Shown here piece by piece: positions 28,629-41,294 of a DNA stretch of 64,000 nt. Each line of letters begins with the position of its first letter. Positions within the stretch are counted from its first letter, which is position 1. The stretch lies in the NCBI RefSeq assembly GCF_006716905.1, contig NZ_VFPV01000003.1, positions 186,001 to 250,000 of the forward strand, written 5' to 3'. A program made the position numbers and the translations under genes. The notes under the pieces were generated by a model. The model was not told the DNA's origin, ran no database searches, and was given only the letters and a program-made list of their open reading frames with translations. Source of the stretch: Acidovorax temperans. Lineage in GTDB: Bacteria > Pseudomonadota > Gammaproteobacteria > Burkholderiales > Burkholderiaceae_C.

Positions 28629-28653
28629 CGGCGCTTGCACGCAGCCGCTGAGG

Positions 28654-29996
<1,343 letters not shown>

Positions 29997-30000
<4 letters not shown>

Positions 30001-31880
30001 GATGGTTGTGGCTGGCCCGGCTGTGCCGCAGGCAGGGTGAGATGGAACACGGCACCACCGCCAGGGTGGTTGGCACCGCCGAGCGTGCCGCCCGATTCGC
30101 GCACGATACCGGCCGACAAGGCCAGGCCCAGGCCCAGGCCGTCACCTGAGCTCTTGGTTGTGAAGAACGGCTCAAACAAATGGGCAATCGCCTCTTCAGA
30201 CAGCCCTGGCCCATGGTCACGCACCTGCACATGCACCTGGCCATGGAGCAACTCGCAACGCACCTGCACGCACGGCGTGGGCGCGCCCGCCATGGCATCA
30301 AGCGCGTTGTTGATCAGGTTGACAAGCACTTGCTCCAGACGGTTGCCGTCGCACCAGGCTATGGGTTCGGGTTCAGCCACCTGAACTTCGACCTGGGCGC
30401 TGGATTGCTGGATTCGTGATTCCAGCACCGCAAGGGCATTGCCAAGGGCTGCGCGCACCGGCACGGCACCCGGCTCGCCGGAAGACTTGCGCGCAAACGC
30501 ACGCAATTCGCCCGTGATGAGGCCCATGCGGTCAGCCAGCTGGGCAATGCGTTCGAGGTTGATCTGCACGGTGGCCAGGTCGCCCCGCTCCAGAAACCGC
30601 AGGCTGTTGCCCGACAAAGTACGCAGCGCCGTCAGGGGCTGGTTCAGTTCATGGGCCACGCCGGTGGAGAGCTGCCCAATCACCGCCAGCTTGCCCGCCT
30701 GCACCAGCTCGTTCTGTGCGGCTCGGAGAGTGGCTTCTGCGCGGATGCGCTCTTGCACTTCCTGCTGCAGGCGTTCGTTGGTTTGTTGCAAGTCGGACGT
30801 GCGCTGCTGCACCTTGCGCTCCAGCTCATCGTGCGCGGCCTGCAGCGCCTCGCGTGCGGCCAGCCGGTCACGCACGCGATCGCGCTGGTGGCGGCGCCGC
30901 TGGTTGAGCATGAAACCGAGCAGCGCCAAGAAGGCCGTGCCCGTGCTGGCAATCAGGGCGTAACTCTGGGCCGCCTCGTCGGCCCGCGCCATGTGCGAGA
31001 ACACGGTGATCGTCCACGGTGTGCCCGGCAAGGCACGCGCCTGGGTCAGGAACCGGCCAGTGACCGGGTACACCGATGCCATCTCGGTGCCCTCACGCGC
31101 CACGCGCACCACGCGCGCGCCCTGGTCCAGATCGCTCAGCACCTTGATGCCCAGGGGCGAGAGGGCACGGCGGTTGTACTGCAGGGTTTGGTCAAACGCC
31201 TTGCGCGTGTTCTCATCCAGCGGGCGCAGCGCCGTGAATTTCCAGTCGGGCACCGAGCCCAGAATCACCACGCCGTTCTCGTCGGTCACGATGACCGGGG
31301 CCTCAACGGTGGACCACGATTGCTCCAGCTGGTCAAGGCTGACCTTGGTGACCGCCACACCCACGGTGCGGTTGCCGTCGAGCAGCGCAGATGCCAGGTA
31401 GTAGCCAGGCTCTCCGCGCGTGGTGCCGATGCCAAACAGGCGCCCGGTGCCACTGCTGAGTGCATCGCGAAAGTAGGGGCGGAACTGCAGGTCCTCGCCC
31501 ATGAAGCTGTCAGGCCGCCGCCAGTTGCTGGTGGCCACCACCCGGCCATCCAGGTTGATGACGTAGATGGACAGCGTGCCTGCGCGCTCATTCAGCTGTT
31601 CGAGATAGGCGCTGACTTCCTCGGCCTGCGCGGCGGAGGCATCGGGCGCAAGCAGGGCCAGCACCTCTTTTTCCAGGTCCAGCGTGCCAGGAAGAAAGGC
31701 GTATTTGCTGATCTCACGCTGCAAGCTGGCGGTGTACAGCTCCAGCCGGTGCAGCCCCGTGGCCTGAATCTGCGCCTGCCCCACACGCAATGCCACCACA
31801 TAGGCCAGCCAGCCGCTGAGCAGCACCCCGCACAGCAGCAACAAAACCATCAAGTGACGCAGGGATCGGCGCAAAGGCAT
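29997..31880 (-). CDS. dctB: C4-dicarboxylate sensor histidine kinase
   Basis: The 627-residue kinase has a membrane helix near the N-terminus (LMVLLLLCGVLLSGWLAYVV), a periplasmic double-PAS (dCache) sensor (about 40-290), a second helix (ALIASTGTAFLALLGFML), a coiled coil, the H-box GVAHELNQPLTAL (His at about 408) and a GHKL ATPase domain (NNALDAM, GDGLGLGLALS). I start it at the ATG at 31880 (MPLRRSLRHLM), which leads directly into the helix. DctB senses external C4-dicarboxylates, alone or with DctA, and phosphorylates DctD. It lies between dctA and dctD on the same strand. Confidence 0.93.
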
Positions 31881-31975
31881 GTCAGAAGTCAGGTGGGCGA
31901 TGGTAGCAGTGCGATGAAAGACGGCCACCCGTCACGCAGTGCCTCTGGAATGGGCCGCAGGGTGACGGCGGGATG

Positions 31976-32001
31976 AAAAAAGGCTGGCCAACGCCAGCCT
32001 T
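31976..32001 (-). terminator. Rho-independent terminator of dctA
   Basis: An AAGGCTGGC / GCCAGCCTT perfect 9-bp stem with a 4-base loop, followed on the minus strand by a T-run, lies 37 bp past the dctA stop. It separates dctA from dctBD transcription. Confidence 0.8.
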
Positions 32002-32037
32002 GGTGTGCAGTGATGAACGCACTGCGCACAGTGAAGC

Positions 32038-33345
32038 TCAGGCCGTGGCCCGCGCTGCCTCGTCATCCCCTGGGGCGGGAATCATCTCCTCACGCTCGGC
32101 CAAGGCATCTGGCACGGGATCGATGGCCCCCTCCCACTTGGCCACCACGGCGGTGGCAATGGCGTTGCCCATCACGTTGGTCAGGGTACGGCCCATGTCC
32201 AGGAAGTGGTCAATACCCAAGATCAGCAACACACCGGCCTCTGGCAGGTTGAACATGGGCAACACCGCCGCCACCACGACGAGCGAAGCGCGCGGCACGC
32301 CCGCAATCCCTTTGCTGGACACCATCAGTACCAGCAGCATGGTGATCTGCGCCGACAGCGGCATGTCAATGCCATAGGCCTGGGCGATGAAAATTGCCGC
32401 GAAGGTGGTGTAGATCATCGAGCCGTCGAGGTTGAACGAATAACCCAGGGGCAATACAAAGCCCGTCACCTTGGGCCGAACACCAAACTTCTCCAGCTGT
32501 TCCATCAGCTTGGGATACACAGACTCGCTGCTGGCCGTGGAAAAGCCAATCAGCATGGGCGTGCGGATGAGCTTGAGCAGGCGAAACACATCGCGGCCCA
32601 GCACCACATAACCCGCAAACACCAGCACCAGCCACAGCGCCGCCAGCGCCAGGTAGAAGCTGAGCATGAACTTACCAAAAACACCCAGCATCCCCAGGCC
32701 TTGCGTGGTGATGGCACCGGCCACTGCGCCGAACACGCCCACAGGTGCAAAGCGCATCACGTAGTCGGTGACCTTGAGCATCACATGGACCACCTCGTCC
32801 AGCGTGGCGACCAGCGTGCGCGCAGCCTGGTTGTGCAAGTGACCCAGGGCCATGCCGAAGAACAGCGAGAACACCAGGATCTGCAAGATGGCGTTGTTGG
32901 CCATCGACTCCACGATGCTCTTCGGAAACACCTGGGTGATGAAATCGCGCAGGTTCAGCGCTCCGGTCTTGAGCTGCGTGGCGGTGCCCGCCTCTGGCAG
33001 CGGAATCGACATGGAACTGCCGGGCTGGGTGAGGTTGGCAATCAGCAGGCCCAGCGTCAGCGAGATCAGCGAAGCGCCCATGAACCAAGCCAGCGCCCGC
33101 GTGCCGATACGCCCTACGGTGCGCGAATCGCCCATGGTGGACATACCCGCAGCCAAGGTCGCAAACACCAGGGGCGCGATGATCATTTTGATCATGCGCA
33201 AGAAGATATCCGTCAGCAGGCCAAAGTAACCCGCGATTTCCTTGGCGGCTTCGGGTGTCGGCGCCCAGGCGTGGCAGGCATAGCCGACCAGTACCCCCAG
33301 AACCATGGCCAGGATGACCAGGGTGGTCAAGCGATTGAGTTTCAT
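32038..33345 (-). CDS. dctA: C4-dicarboxylate:cation symporter
   Basis: DctA imports succinate, fumarate and malate. The 435-residue protein has eight or more hydrophobic segments and the DAACS-family signatures: SSSESVYPKL-like FSTASSESVYPKLME, PLGYSFNLDGSMIY, SSKGIAGVPRASLVV and GIDHFLDMGRTLTNVMGNA (substrate and Na+/H+ sites). The ATG at 33345 gives MKLNRLTTLVILAMVLG; upstream in-frame sequence is the leader. The ribosome site at this start is weak. A sigma-54 promoter about 260 bp upstream, two dyads, a small ORF and a hairpin precede it. Confidence 0.95.
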   Translation of the reverse strand: MKLNRLTTLVILAMVLGVLVGYACHAWAPTPEAAKEIAGYFGLLTDIFLRMIKMIIAPLVFATLAAGMSTMGDSRTVGRIGTRALAWFMGASLISLTLGLLIANLTQPGSSMSIPLPEAGTATQLKTGALNLRDFITQVFPKSIVESMANNAILQILVFSLFFGMALGHLHNQAARTLVATLDEVVHVMLKVTDYVMRFAPVGVFGAVAGAITTQGLGMLGVFGKFMLSFYLALAALWLVLVFAGYVVLGRDVFRLLKLIRTPMLIGFSTASSESVYPKLMEQLEKFGVRPKVTGFVLPLGYSFNLDGSMIYTTFAAIFIAQAYGIDMPLSAQITMLLVLMVSSKGIAGVPRASLVVVAAVLPMFNLPEAGVLLILGIDHFLDMGRTLTNVMGNAIATAVVAKWEGAIDPVPDALAEREEMIPAPGDDEAARATA

Positions 33346-33365
33346 GCGATGTGTGATGGATGAGT

Positions 33366-33416
33366 AAAGAAAACCCAGGTCTCTGCGCCCCATGAGACAC
33401 CGTGCACAGACCAGGG
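33366..33416 (-). terminator. Terminator-like hairpin in the dctA leader (possible attenuator)
   Basis: On the minus strand CCCTGGTCTGTG can pair with CAGAGACCTGGG (10 of 12 positions), followed at once by TTTTCTTT. A competing inner stem (GTCTC with GAGAC) exists. It lies between the small ORF stop and the dctA start, 20 bp before the latter. Confidence 0.4.
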
Positions 33417-33430
33417 TCACCGGGTAGCGC

Positions 33431-33553
33431 TCAGCAACGCTCCACACGATTGGCGCTGCACCGGGGCTCCGGGCTGCAGGTGCAATGGCACTGCACTAGC
33501 GGGACTTGCGCCCAGGTCCAGATCAGCGCGTTGACCACCGTGAGTTGTTGCAT
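33431..33553 (-). CDS. Small Cys-rich ORF (40 aa) in the dctA leader
   Basis: An ATG at 33553 is preceded by TTTGGAG with a 7-base spacer, a far better ribosome site than that of dctA. The predicted 40-residue peptide begins MQQLTVVNALIWTWAQVPLV and continues with six cysteines in its second half (including a CHCTC cluster), ending with Cys and TGA at 33431. It starts about 40 nt after the expected sigma-54 transcription start and ends 85 nt before dctA. It may be a leader peptide, a real small protein, or chance. I know no homologue. Confidence 0.4.
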   Translation of the reverse strand: MQQLTVVNALIWTWAQVPLVQCHCTCSPEPRCSANRVERC

Positions 33554-33606
33554 GGCTCGTCTCCAAAGAACGTTGGGCCGGCTATTGCGCGGCTTGCCGC
33601 TGTCAT

Positions 33607-33622
33607 TGCACGCAACGTGCCA
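33607..33622 (-). promoter_or_regulatory. Sigma-54 promoter for dctA
   Basis: On the minus strand TGGCACGTTGCGTGCA matches the -24/-12 consensus (TGGCACG, four bases, TTGCW) at all but one consensus position, with the correct GG-GC spacing. Transcription would start near 33595. It fits activation by DctD, encoded nearby. Confidence 0.8.
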
Positions 33623-33696
33623 AGCCTGCGCGCTGATGCACTGCGCTCTAAGTCATTGATTTACCGAGCGTCATCAGTGCCCATCCCACGCACTGC

Positions 33697-33712
33697 GTTC
33701 GGTATTTCGAAC
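33697..33712. promoter_or_regulatory. Upstream activator dyad 1 (candidate DctD site)
   Basis: GTTCGGTATTTCGAAC is a 5-bp-arm dyad. Its core differs by one base from TTCGGNNNNCCGAA, the site I recall for the related activator AauR. It lies about 75-90 bp upstream of the -24 element. Confidence 0.55.
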
Positions 33713-33726
33713 ATCTGCCTCGGCCC

Positions 33727-33744
33727 TGTTCGGAAACCAGAACA
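33727..33744. promoter_or_regulatory. Upstream activator dyad 2 (candidate DctD site)
   Basis: TGTTCGGAAACCAGAACA is a second dyad with its centre 31 bp (about three helical turns) from dyad 1, also one base from TTCGGNNNNCCGAA. Two in-phase sites are usual for NtrC-type activators. Confidence 0.55.
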
Positions 33745-33812
33745 CTGCATGGCCACACGCACAGCTCGCCCCCGTCTGCCTACGCCCCAGGCCCGTGGCA
33801 CATCGCCAAAGA

Positions 33813-33839
33813 AAAAGCCGGCCACAAGGGCCGGCTTTT
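33813..33839. terminator. Rho-independent terminator of clpA
   Basis: AAAAGCCGGCC and GGCCGGCTTTT form a perfect 11-bp stem with a 5-base loop and T-runs on both strands, about 50 bp past the clpA stop. A second GC hairpin (GCGCCCC/GGGGCGC) lies between. Confidence 0.8.
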
Positions 33840-33887
33840 CAGCAACGGGGAGCGCCCCAGAGGGGCGCCAGGGCTTTCGCCCCTCCA

Positions 33888-36233
<2,346 letters not shown>

Positions 36234-36290
36234 ATGAACTCCTTTGTGCTTGCGTGGAAGGGATGACTGTAGATCGGGATCAAAGACCTG

Positions 36291-36650
36291 TTATTCAACA
36301 GGTTCACTGACACATTGGAGGGGGTGCCCCGCCTTGGCTGCGGCATCGAGCACCTGTTCCACCTTGGTGGCAGCAATGTCGCGGGAGTAGACCCCGCAAA
36401 CGCCTTTGCCATCCAGATGGATCTTCAACATGATTTGGGTGGCCTGCTCGCGGTCTTTGCTGAAAAACTCCTGCAGAACCACGATGACAAACTCCATGGG
36501 GGTGTAGTCATCGTTGAGCATCACCACCTGGTACATCTGCGGAGGCTTGGTTTTCTGGGTACGTCGTTCAAGCACGACTGAACCGCCGTCATCCCGCGCA
36601 GGCCGGGAGATGGGCAGCGCGGTGGGGGGAGAAGGTGGTTTTGTTGCCAT
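36291..36650 (-). CDS. clpS: ATP-dependent Clp protease adaptor protein
   Basis: ClpS delivers N-degron substrates to ClpA. The 119-residue protein has the ClpS core [21 protein letters not shown] (the NDDYTPM loop binds the N-terminal residue), [16 protein letters not shown] and the C-terminal LQCVSEP. I start it at the ATG at 36650 ([10 protein letters not shown]), which gives the usual short flexible N-extension; an ATG at 36659 is also possible. A promoter with a heat-shock-like -35 box lies at 36693-36722. Confidence 0.95.
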   Translation of the reverse strand: MATKPPSPPTALPISRPARDDGGSVVLERRTQKTKPPQMYQVVMLNDDYTPMEFVIVVLQEFFSKDREQATQIMLKIHLDGKGVCGVYSRDIAATKVEQVLDAAAKAGHPLQCVSEPVE

Positions 36651-36692
36651 GAAATTCATTCTAGCGACCCTCGAGACCGATGGCCGCATGAG

Positions 36693-36722
36693 AAAACTGG
36701 TGACTGCAGTCTATTTTTCAAG
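36693..36722 (-). promoter_or_regulatory. Candidate heat-shock (sigma-32) promoter for clpS-clpA
   Basis: The minus strand has a perfect CTTGAAA -35 box, a 15-bp spacer and CCAGTTTT as a partial match to the CCCCATNT -10. The expected start lies about 37 bp before clpS. A direct repeat of GTGACTGCAG at 20-bp spacing overlaps this promoter. Confidence 0.4.
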
Positions 36723-36778
36723 TGACTGCAGCCCCGCGTACCAATGACGTGATAAGTGGTGCCCTGCTTCAGAGCCGC

Positions 36779-39700
36779 TCACTCGTAAACCACGGTGGCG
36801 GAGCCGCTTCCCGCCTGCGCGCTCCAGGCCGCCAGCGCGGCGTCCGTCGGGAAAAACCGGCTTCCTTCACCCAGCTGCAGCTCCGCCACGGCACCGCCCT
36901 GGTCGGACTGGCAGCGCACGCCCATGCGCACGCGCAGGCCGTGCAGGATTTCACCCTCCTCGGTTTCTTCGCGGCGCGGCGGAAACTCCGACACCAGACG
37001 CTTTACATCGGGCTGCATATCCCCCATGGCAATGTGCAGATACTTGCCGAAGCGGCAACGCGCACCAGCCAAGTCCCACACCTGTTGCACCTTGACCCGC
37101 AAGCCACCGCTGAAATGATCCATCTGCAGGCGGCCCACCACCACCACAAACTCATCTTCCTTGAGTTGATTTCGGTAAGTGTTGAGCAACGCTTCATCCG
37201 CCGAGGCTTCGATCATCCCCGACTTGTCGTCAATCTTGAACAAGCCCAGCTTGCCCCGCTGACCGTTGATGACCCGGAAATCGCTCACGATGCCTGCCAG
37301 CACCTGCGGTTCGCGGCTGTCGATCAACTCGTCGATCTGCGTGCGGACAAACTTGCGCACCTCGGACGCCACCTCATCAAACAGGTGGCCGGACAGGTAG
37401 AAACCAATGGCGGTTTTCTCCTGGGTCAGGCGCTCCTTGATGCCCCACGGAATCGCATCCACCAGGTCGGGCTCTTGTGTGCTGGAGCCATGGGCGTCGT
37501 CGCCCATCATGTCAAACAACCCGCCCTGGTTCACATTGGCCAAAGTGGCTGCGGCAAAGTCAAAGGCCCGGTCAATCGACGCCACGAGCGCGGCACGGTT
37601 CATGTTCATGGAGTCAAACGCCCCAGCTTTGATCAAGGCCTCCAGCGTGCGCTTGTTCAGCCGCGCCTTGTCTACACGAACACAGAAGTCGAACAAGCTC
37701 TTGAAAGGGCCTTTGGTGGAGCCCTGAGGCCCTTCACCGCGGCCTTCGCGCGCAGCCACCATCGCCTCTATCGCCTGCTGACCGGTGCCTTTGATCGCAC
37801 CCAAACCATAGCGTATGACCTTGTCGGTCACCGGCTCGAAACGGTAAGTGCCACGGTTGACGTCAGGCGGCTCAAAACTCAGCCCGAAGTTTTTGACGGC
37901 ATCTTCATAGAGCACCTTGAGCTTGTCGGTGTCGTCCATTTCCACCGTCATGTTGGCGCAGAAAAACTCCGCCGTGTAATGGACCTTGAGCCAGCCGGTG
38001 TGGTAAGCCAGCAAGGAATAGGCAGCCGCGTGCGACTTGTTGAAGCCGTAGCCCGCAAACTTCTCCATCAAGTCGAAGACCTCGTCCGCCTTGTCTTGAT
38101 CGATACCCTTTTCAGCAGCTCCCTTGCGGAAGATGGCCCGGTGCTCGGCCATTTCTTCGGCCTTTTTCTTGCCCATGGCCCGGCGCAACATGTCGGCGCC
38201 GCCAAGGCTGTAGCCACCAAGCACCTGGGCGGTCTGCATCACCTGCTCCTGGTACACCATGATCCCGTAGGTTTCGGCCAGCACAGGCTCCACCAGCGGA
38301 TGCGGGTATTCCACCGGCTCTTTTCCGTGCTTGCGGTTCACGAAGGTGGGGATCAGGTCCATCGGCCCTGGGCGGTACAGCGCGTTCAGCGCGATCAGAT
38401 CTTCCAGACGGCTCGGACGTGCCTCTTTGAGCATGCCCTGCATGCCTCGGCTTTCAAACTGGAACACGGCCTCCGTTTTGCCGTCGGAGAACAGCCGGTA
38501 AGTGGGGCCATCGTCCAGCGGTATGTTTTCGTAGGCGAAGTTTTCCTGGCCCTTGTGGCGCTTGATGATGAATTCGCGCGCAATCTCCAGGATGGTGAGC
38601 GTGGCCAGCCCCAAGAAGTCGAACTTCACAAGGCCAATGGCTTCCACATCGTCCTTGTCGTACTGGCTCACTGCCGATTCGCTGCCTGGCTGCTGGTATA
38701 GCGGGCAGAAGTCTGTGAGCTTGCCCGGGGCGATGAGCACCCCGCCCGCGTGCATACCGATGTTTCGCGTCATGCCTTCGAGCTTTTGTGCCATCTCGAT
38801 CACGGTCTTGACGTCTTCTTCCTTGCGCACACGCTCGTACAGCATGGGCTCCAGCTCGAGCGCGTAGTTGTTCTTGTCGCCTTCTTTCTTCACTTCCGGT
38901 GGATACGCCAGGGTGTACGACATACCCGGTTTTCCGGGAACCAGCTTCGAGATGCCGTCGCAGAAGGTGTAGCTCATGCCCATGACACGGCCCACGTCAC
39001 GAATCGCCGCCTTGGCAGCCATGGTGCCAAAAGTGGCGATTTGGCTGACGGCATTTTTGCCGTACTTTTCCTTCACATAGTCAATCACCCGGTCGCGATT
39101 GGACTGGCAGAAGTCGATATCGAAGTCGGGCATCGAAACCCGCTCGGGGTTCAAGAAACGCTCAAACAGCAGGTTGTATTCCAGCGGGTCCAAATCCGTG
39201 ATCTTGAGGGCGTAGGCCACCAACGAACCTGCGCCCGACCCCCGACCAGGACCCACGGGGCAGCCATTGTTCTTGGCCCACTGAATGAAGTCACCCACGA
39301 TGAGAAAGTACCCTGGGAACCCCATCTTGAGGATGGTGCCCAACTCAAACTCCAGGCGCTCGACGTAACGCGGCCGCTCTTTGTCGCGCCGTGCCTCGTC
39401 CGGATACAAGTGCTTGAGGCGCTCTTCCAGACCTTCAAACGAGGCAAAGCGGAAATACTCCTCCGCCGGCATGCCGTTGGGCGTAGGGAAAGCCGGCAAC
39501 TGCGGTTTGCCCAGCACCAGCGTCAAACTGCAGCGCTTGGCAATTTCTACGGTGTTGGCTAACGCTGAGGGCACGTCTGCAAACAACTCTTGCATCTGCT
39601 GTGCCGACTTGAAGTACTGCTCTCGGGTAAAACGCCGCACGCGACGCGGGTTGGCCAGTATTTCACCGCCGGCAATACACACCCGCGCCTCGTGAGCCTC

Positions 39701-40315
39701 GTAGTCATCAGCCGTCAGAAACTGGATGGGATGGGTCGCCACCACCGGCAACTGGAGCCTTGCAGCCAATTGCACGGCTGCCGCCACATGGCTTTCGTCA
39801 TCAGCCCGCCCAGCACGCTGAAGCTCCATGTAGAAGCGATGGGGAAAGATGCCCGCGAGTTTCAACGCCAAGCTGGCAGCTCTTGTTTCATCCCCTTTGA
39901 GCAGCGCTTGCCCCACAGGCCCGGCCTGCGCCCCCGAAAGCGCCACCAAGCCTTCGGACAGTTCTTGCAGCCATGCCCAAGTGCACACCGCCAGGTTTTT
40001 GACGACGTTTTTCGTCCATGCCCTGGCGAGCAGCTCTGAAAGATTCAGATAACCCTGCTTGTTCTGCACCAGCACCAGCATCCGGGATGGGTCGCTACCT
40101 CCCTCGGTTTCAAGGTAAATCTCGGCGCCCAGCAATGGCTTGACACCCTTGCCACGCCCTTCCTTGTAAAACTTGATGGCTCCGAACAGGTTGTTGAGAT
40201 CAGTGATGGCAAGGGCGGGTTGCCCGTCTGCCGCAGCGGCTTTGACCACTTCATCGATACGAGTGGTGCCGTCAACGACGGAGAATTCTGTGTGCAGGCG
40301 CAAGTGAACGTACAT
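36779..40315 (-). CDS. dnaE: DNA polymerase III subunit alpha
   Basis: The replicative polymerase has 1178 residues, starting MYVHLRLHTEFSVVDGTTRI at the ATG at 40315; in-frame ATGs upstream are not conserved. It has the PHP domain at the N-terminus, then the palm with the catalytic aspartates in MPDFDIDFC (about residues 397 and 399), and GPGRGSGAGSLVAYAL just before. The helix-hairpin-helix region and the OB-fold (VLAGIVSDFRVINGQRGK) lie near the C-terminus. Length and order match DnaE1, the essential class. It is divergent from bamD. Confidence 0.97.
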   Translation of the reverse strand: MYVHLRLHTEFSVVDGTTRIDEVVKAAAADGQPALAITDLNNLFGAIKFYKEGRGKGVKPLLGAEIYLETEGGSDPSRMLVLVQNKQGYLNLSELLARAWTKNVVKNLAVCTWAWLQELSEGLVALSGAQAGPVGQALLKGDETRAASLALKLAGIFPHRFYMELQRAGRADDESHVAAAVQLAARLQLPVVATHPIQFLTADDYEAHEARVCIAGGEILANPRRVRRFTREQYFKSAQQMQELFADVPSALANTVEIAKRCSLTLVLGKPQLPAFPTPNGMPAEEYFRFASFEGLEERLKHLYPDEARRDKERPRYVERLEFELGTILKMGFPGYFLIVGDFIQWAKNNGCPVGPGRGSGAGSLVAYALKITDLDPLEYNLLFERFLNPERVSMPDFDIDFCQSNRDRVIDYVKEKYGKNAVSQIATFGTMAAKAAIRDVGRVMGMSYTFCDGISKLVPGKPGMSYTLAYPPEVKKEGDKNNYALELEPMLYERVRKEEDVKTVIEMAQKLEGMTRNIGMHAGGVLIAPGKLTDFCPLYQQPGSESAVSQYDKDDVEAIGLVKFDFLGLATLTILEIAREFIIKRHKGQENFAYENIPLDDGPTYRLFSDGKTEAVFQFESRGMQGMLKEARPSRLEDLIALNALYRPGPMDLIPTFVNRKHGKEPVEYPHPLVEPVLAETYGIMVYQEQVMQTAQVLGGYSLGGADMLRRAMGKKKAEEMAEHRAIFRKGAAEKGIDQDKADEVFDLMEKFAGYGFNKSHAAAYSLLAYHTGWLKVHYTAEFFCANMTVEMDDTDKLKVLYEDAVKNFGLSFEPPDVNRGTYRFEPVTDKVIRYGLGAIKGTGQQAIEAMVAAREGRGEGPQGSTKGPFKSLFDFCVRVDKARLNKRTLEALIKAGAFDSMNMNRAALVASIDRAFDFAAATLANVNQGGLFDMMGDDAHGSSTQEPDLVDAIPWGIKERLTQEKTAIGFYLSGHLFDEVASEVRKFVRTQIDELIDSREPQVLAGIVSDFRVINGQRGKLGLFKIDDKSGMIEASADEALLNTYRNQLKEDEFVVVVGRLQMDHFSGGLRVKVQQVWDLAGARCRFGKYLHIAMGDMQPDVKRLVSEFPPRREETEEGEILHGLRVRMGVRCQSDQGGAVAELQLGEGSRFFPTDAALAAWSAQAGSGSATVVYE

Positions 40316-40493
40316 GCCGCCATTGTAGAAAGCGCCCATGCTGCAAATCCCCACCCGCGCCCAATGTCGGGCGCAAACAGGGCCATTACAATGCCGATTC
40401 GGTCCATTGCCCTGGTGGGCGGAACGCTCTTGCCGGAGCGATTCGAACTACCGTGGAAGATGCGTTCCTCTAATTGCCTGAAAGCTGCTTGCG

Positions 40494-41294
40494 ATGCGTT
40501 TTGCTCCCCTGCCTGTTTGCTCCGTTGTGCTTGTATCTCTGGCACTTGTCGGGTGTTCCAGCACGCCAGAAGACAAAACTGCGGGCTGGAGCCCCAACCG
40601 CATTCATTCTGAAGCCAAGGACGAAATGAACAGCGGTGCCTACGACAAGGCCGTCCCGCTGCTGGAAAAGCTCGAAGGCCGTGCGGCAGGCACTCCGCTG
40701 GCGCAACAGGCGCAGCTCGATAAAGCCTACGCACAGTACAAAGGCGGCGAAAAAGCCCAGGCCATTGCCACGCTCGATCGCTTCATGAAGTTGCACCCCG
40801 CCAGTCCCGCGCTGGACTACGCGCTGTACCTCAAGGGCCTGGTCAACTTCAATGACAACCTCGGACTGTTCTCCTGGATTTCGCGCCAAGACCTGTCGGA
40901 GCGCGACCAAAAAGCGGCCAAGGACTCGTTCGAGTCCTTCAACGAGCTGGTCACCCGTTTTCCTGAGTCGCGTTATGCCCAAGATTCGCGTCAGCGCATG
41001 ACGTACATCGTCAATTCGCTGGCCCAATATGAGGTGCATGTGGCCCGCTACTACTACGAGCGCGGCGCATACGTGGCAGCCATCAGCCGCGCGCAGATGG
41101 CGCTGACCGACTACAAGGATGTGCCAGCGCTGGAAGAAGCGCTGTTCATCCTGATCCGCTCATACGACGCACTGGGCATGACGCAACTGCGCGACGACGC
41201 TCGCCGCGTGATGAGCGCCTCTTATCCTCAAAGCACCTACTTGCGCGACGGCAAGTTCAGAGAAAAGTCTGATCCGTGGTGGAAGTTCTGGTGA
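40494..41294 (+). CDS. bamD: Outer membrane assembly lipoprotein BamD
   Basis: BamD is the essential TPR lipoprotein of the BAM complex that inserts outer-membrane beta-barrels. The 266-residue precursor has a signal peptide with lipobox LVGC (Cys at about 21) and five TPR-like helical repeats (YDKAVPLLEKLEGR, AIATLDRFMKLHPASPALDYALYL and others). Conserved YYYERGAYVAAISR and the C-terminal YPQSTYL are present. Its last 38 bases overlap the 3' end of the convergent helicase gene. Confidence 0.95.
   Translation: MRFAPLPVCSVVLVSLALVGCSSTPEDKTAGWSPNRIHSEAKDEMNSGAYDKAVPLLEKLEGRAAGTPLAQQAQLDKAYAQYKGGEKAQAIATLDRFMKLHPASPALDYALYLKGLVNFNDNLGLFSWISRQDLSERDQKAAKDSFESFNELVTRFPESRYAQDSRQRMTYIVNSLAQYEVHVARYYYERGAYVAAISRAQMALTDYKDVPALEEALFILIRSYDALGMTQLRDDARRVMSASYPQSTYLRDGKFREKSDPWWKFW

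Larger units (their letters stand above)
33346..33887. other. 542-bp intergenic region: dctA control region and clpA terminator
   Basis: From dctA outward it holds a terminator-like hairpin (33366-33416), a 40-codon small ORF (33431-33553), a sigma-54 promoter (33607-33622), two dyads (33697-33712 and 33727-33744) and the clpA terminator (33813-33839). Confidence 0.7.

Noticed and set aside
36722..38701. A 659-codon open frame opposite dnaE
   Set aside because: An antisense shadow; His/Arg/Leu-biased composition typical of the complementary frame of GC-rich genes.
40430..40480. tRNA-like GATTCGAACT stretch upstream of bamD
   Set aside because: No acceptor or anticodon stem can be formed around it.
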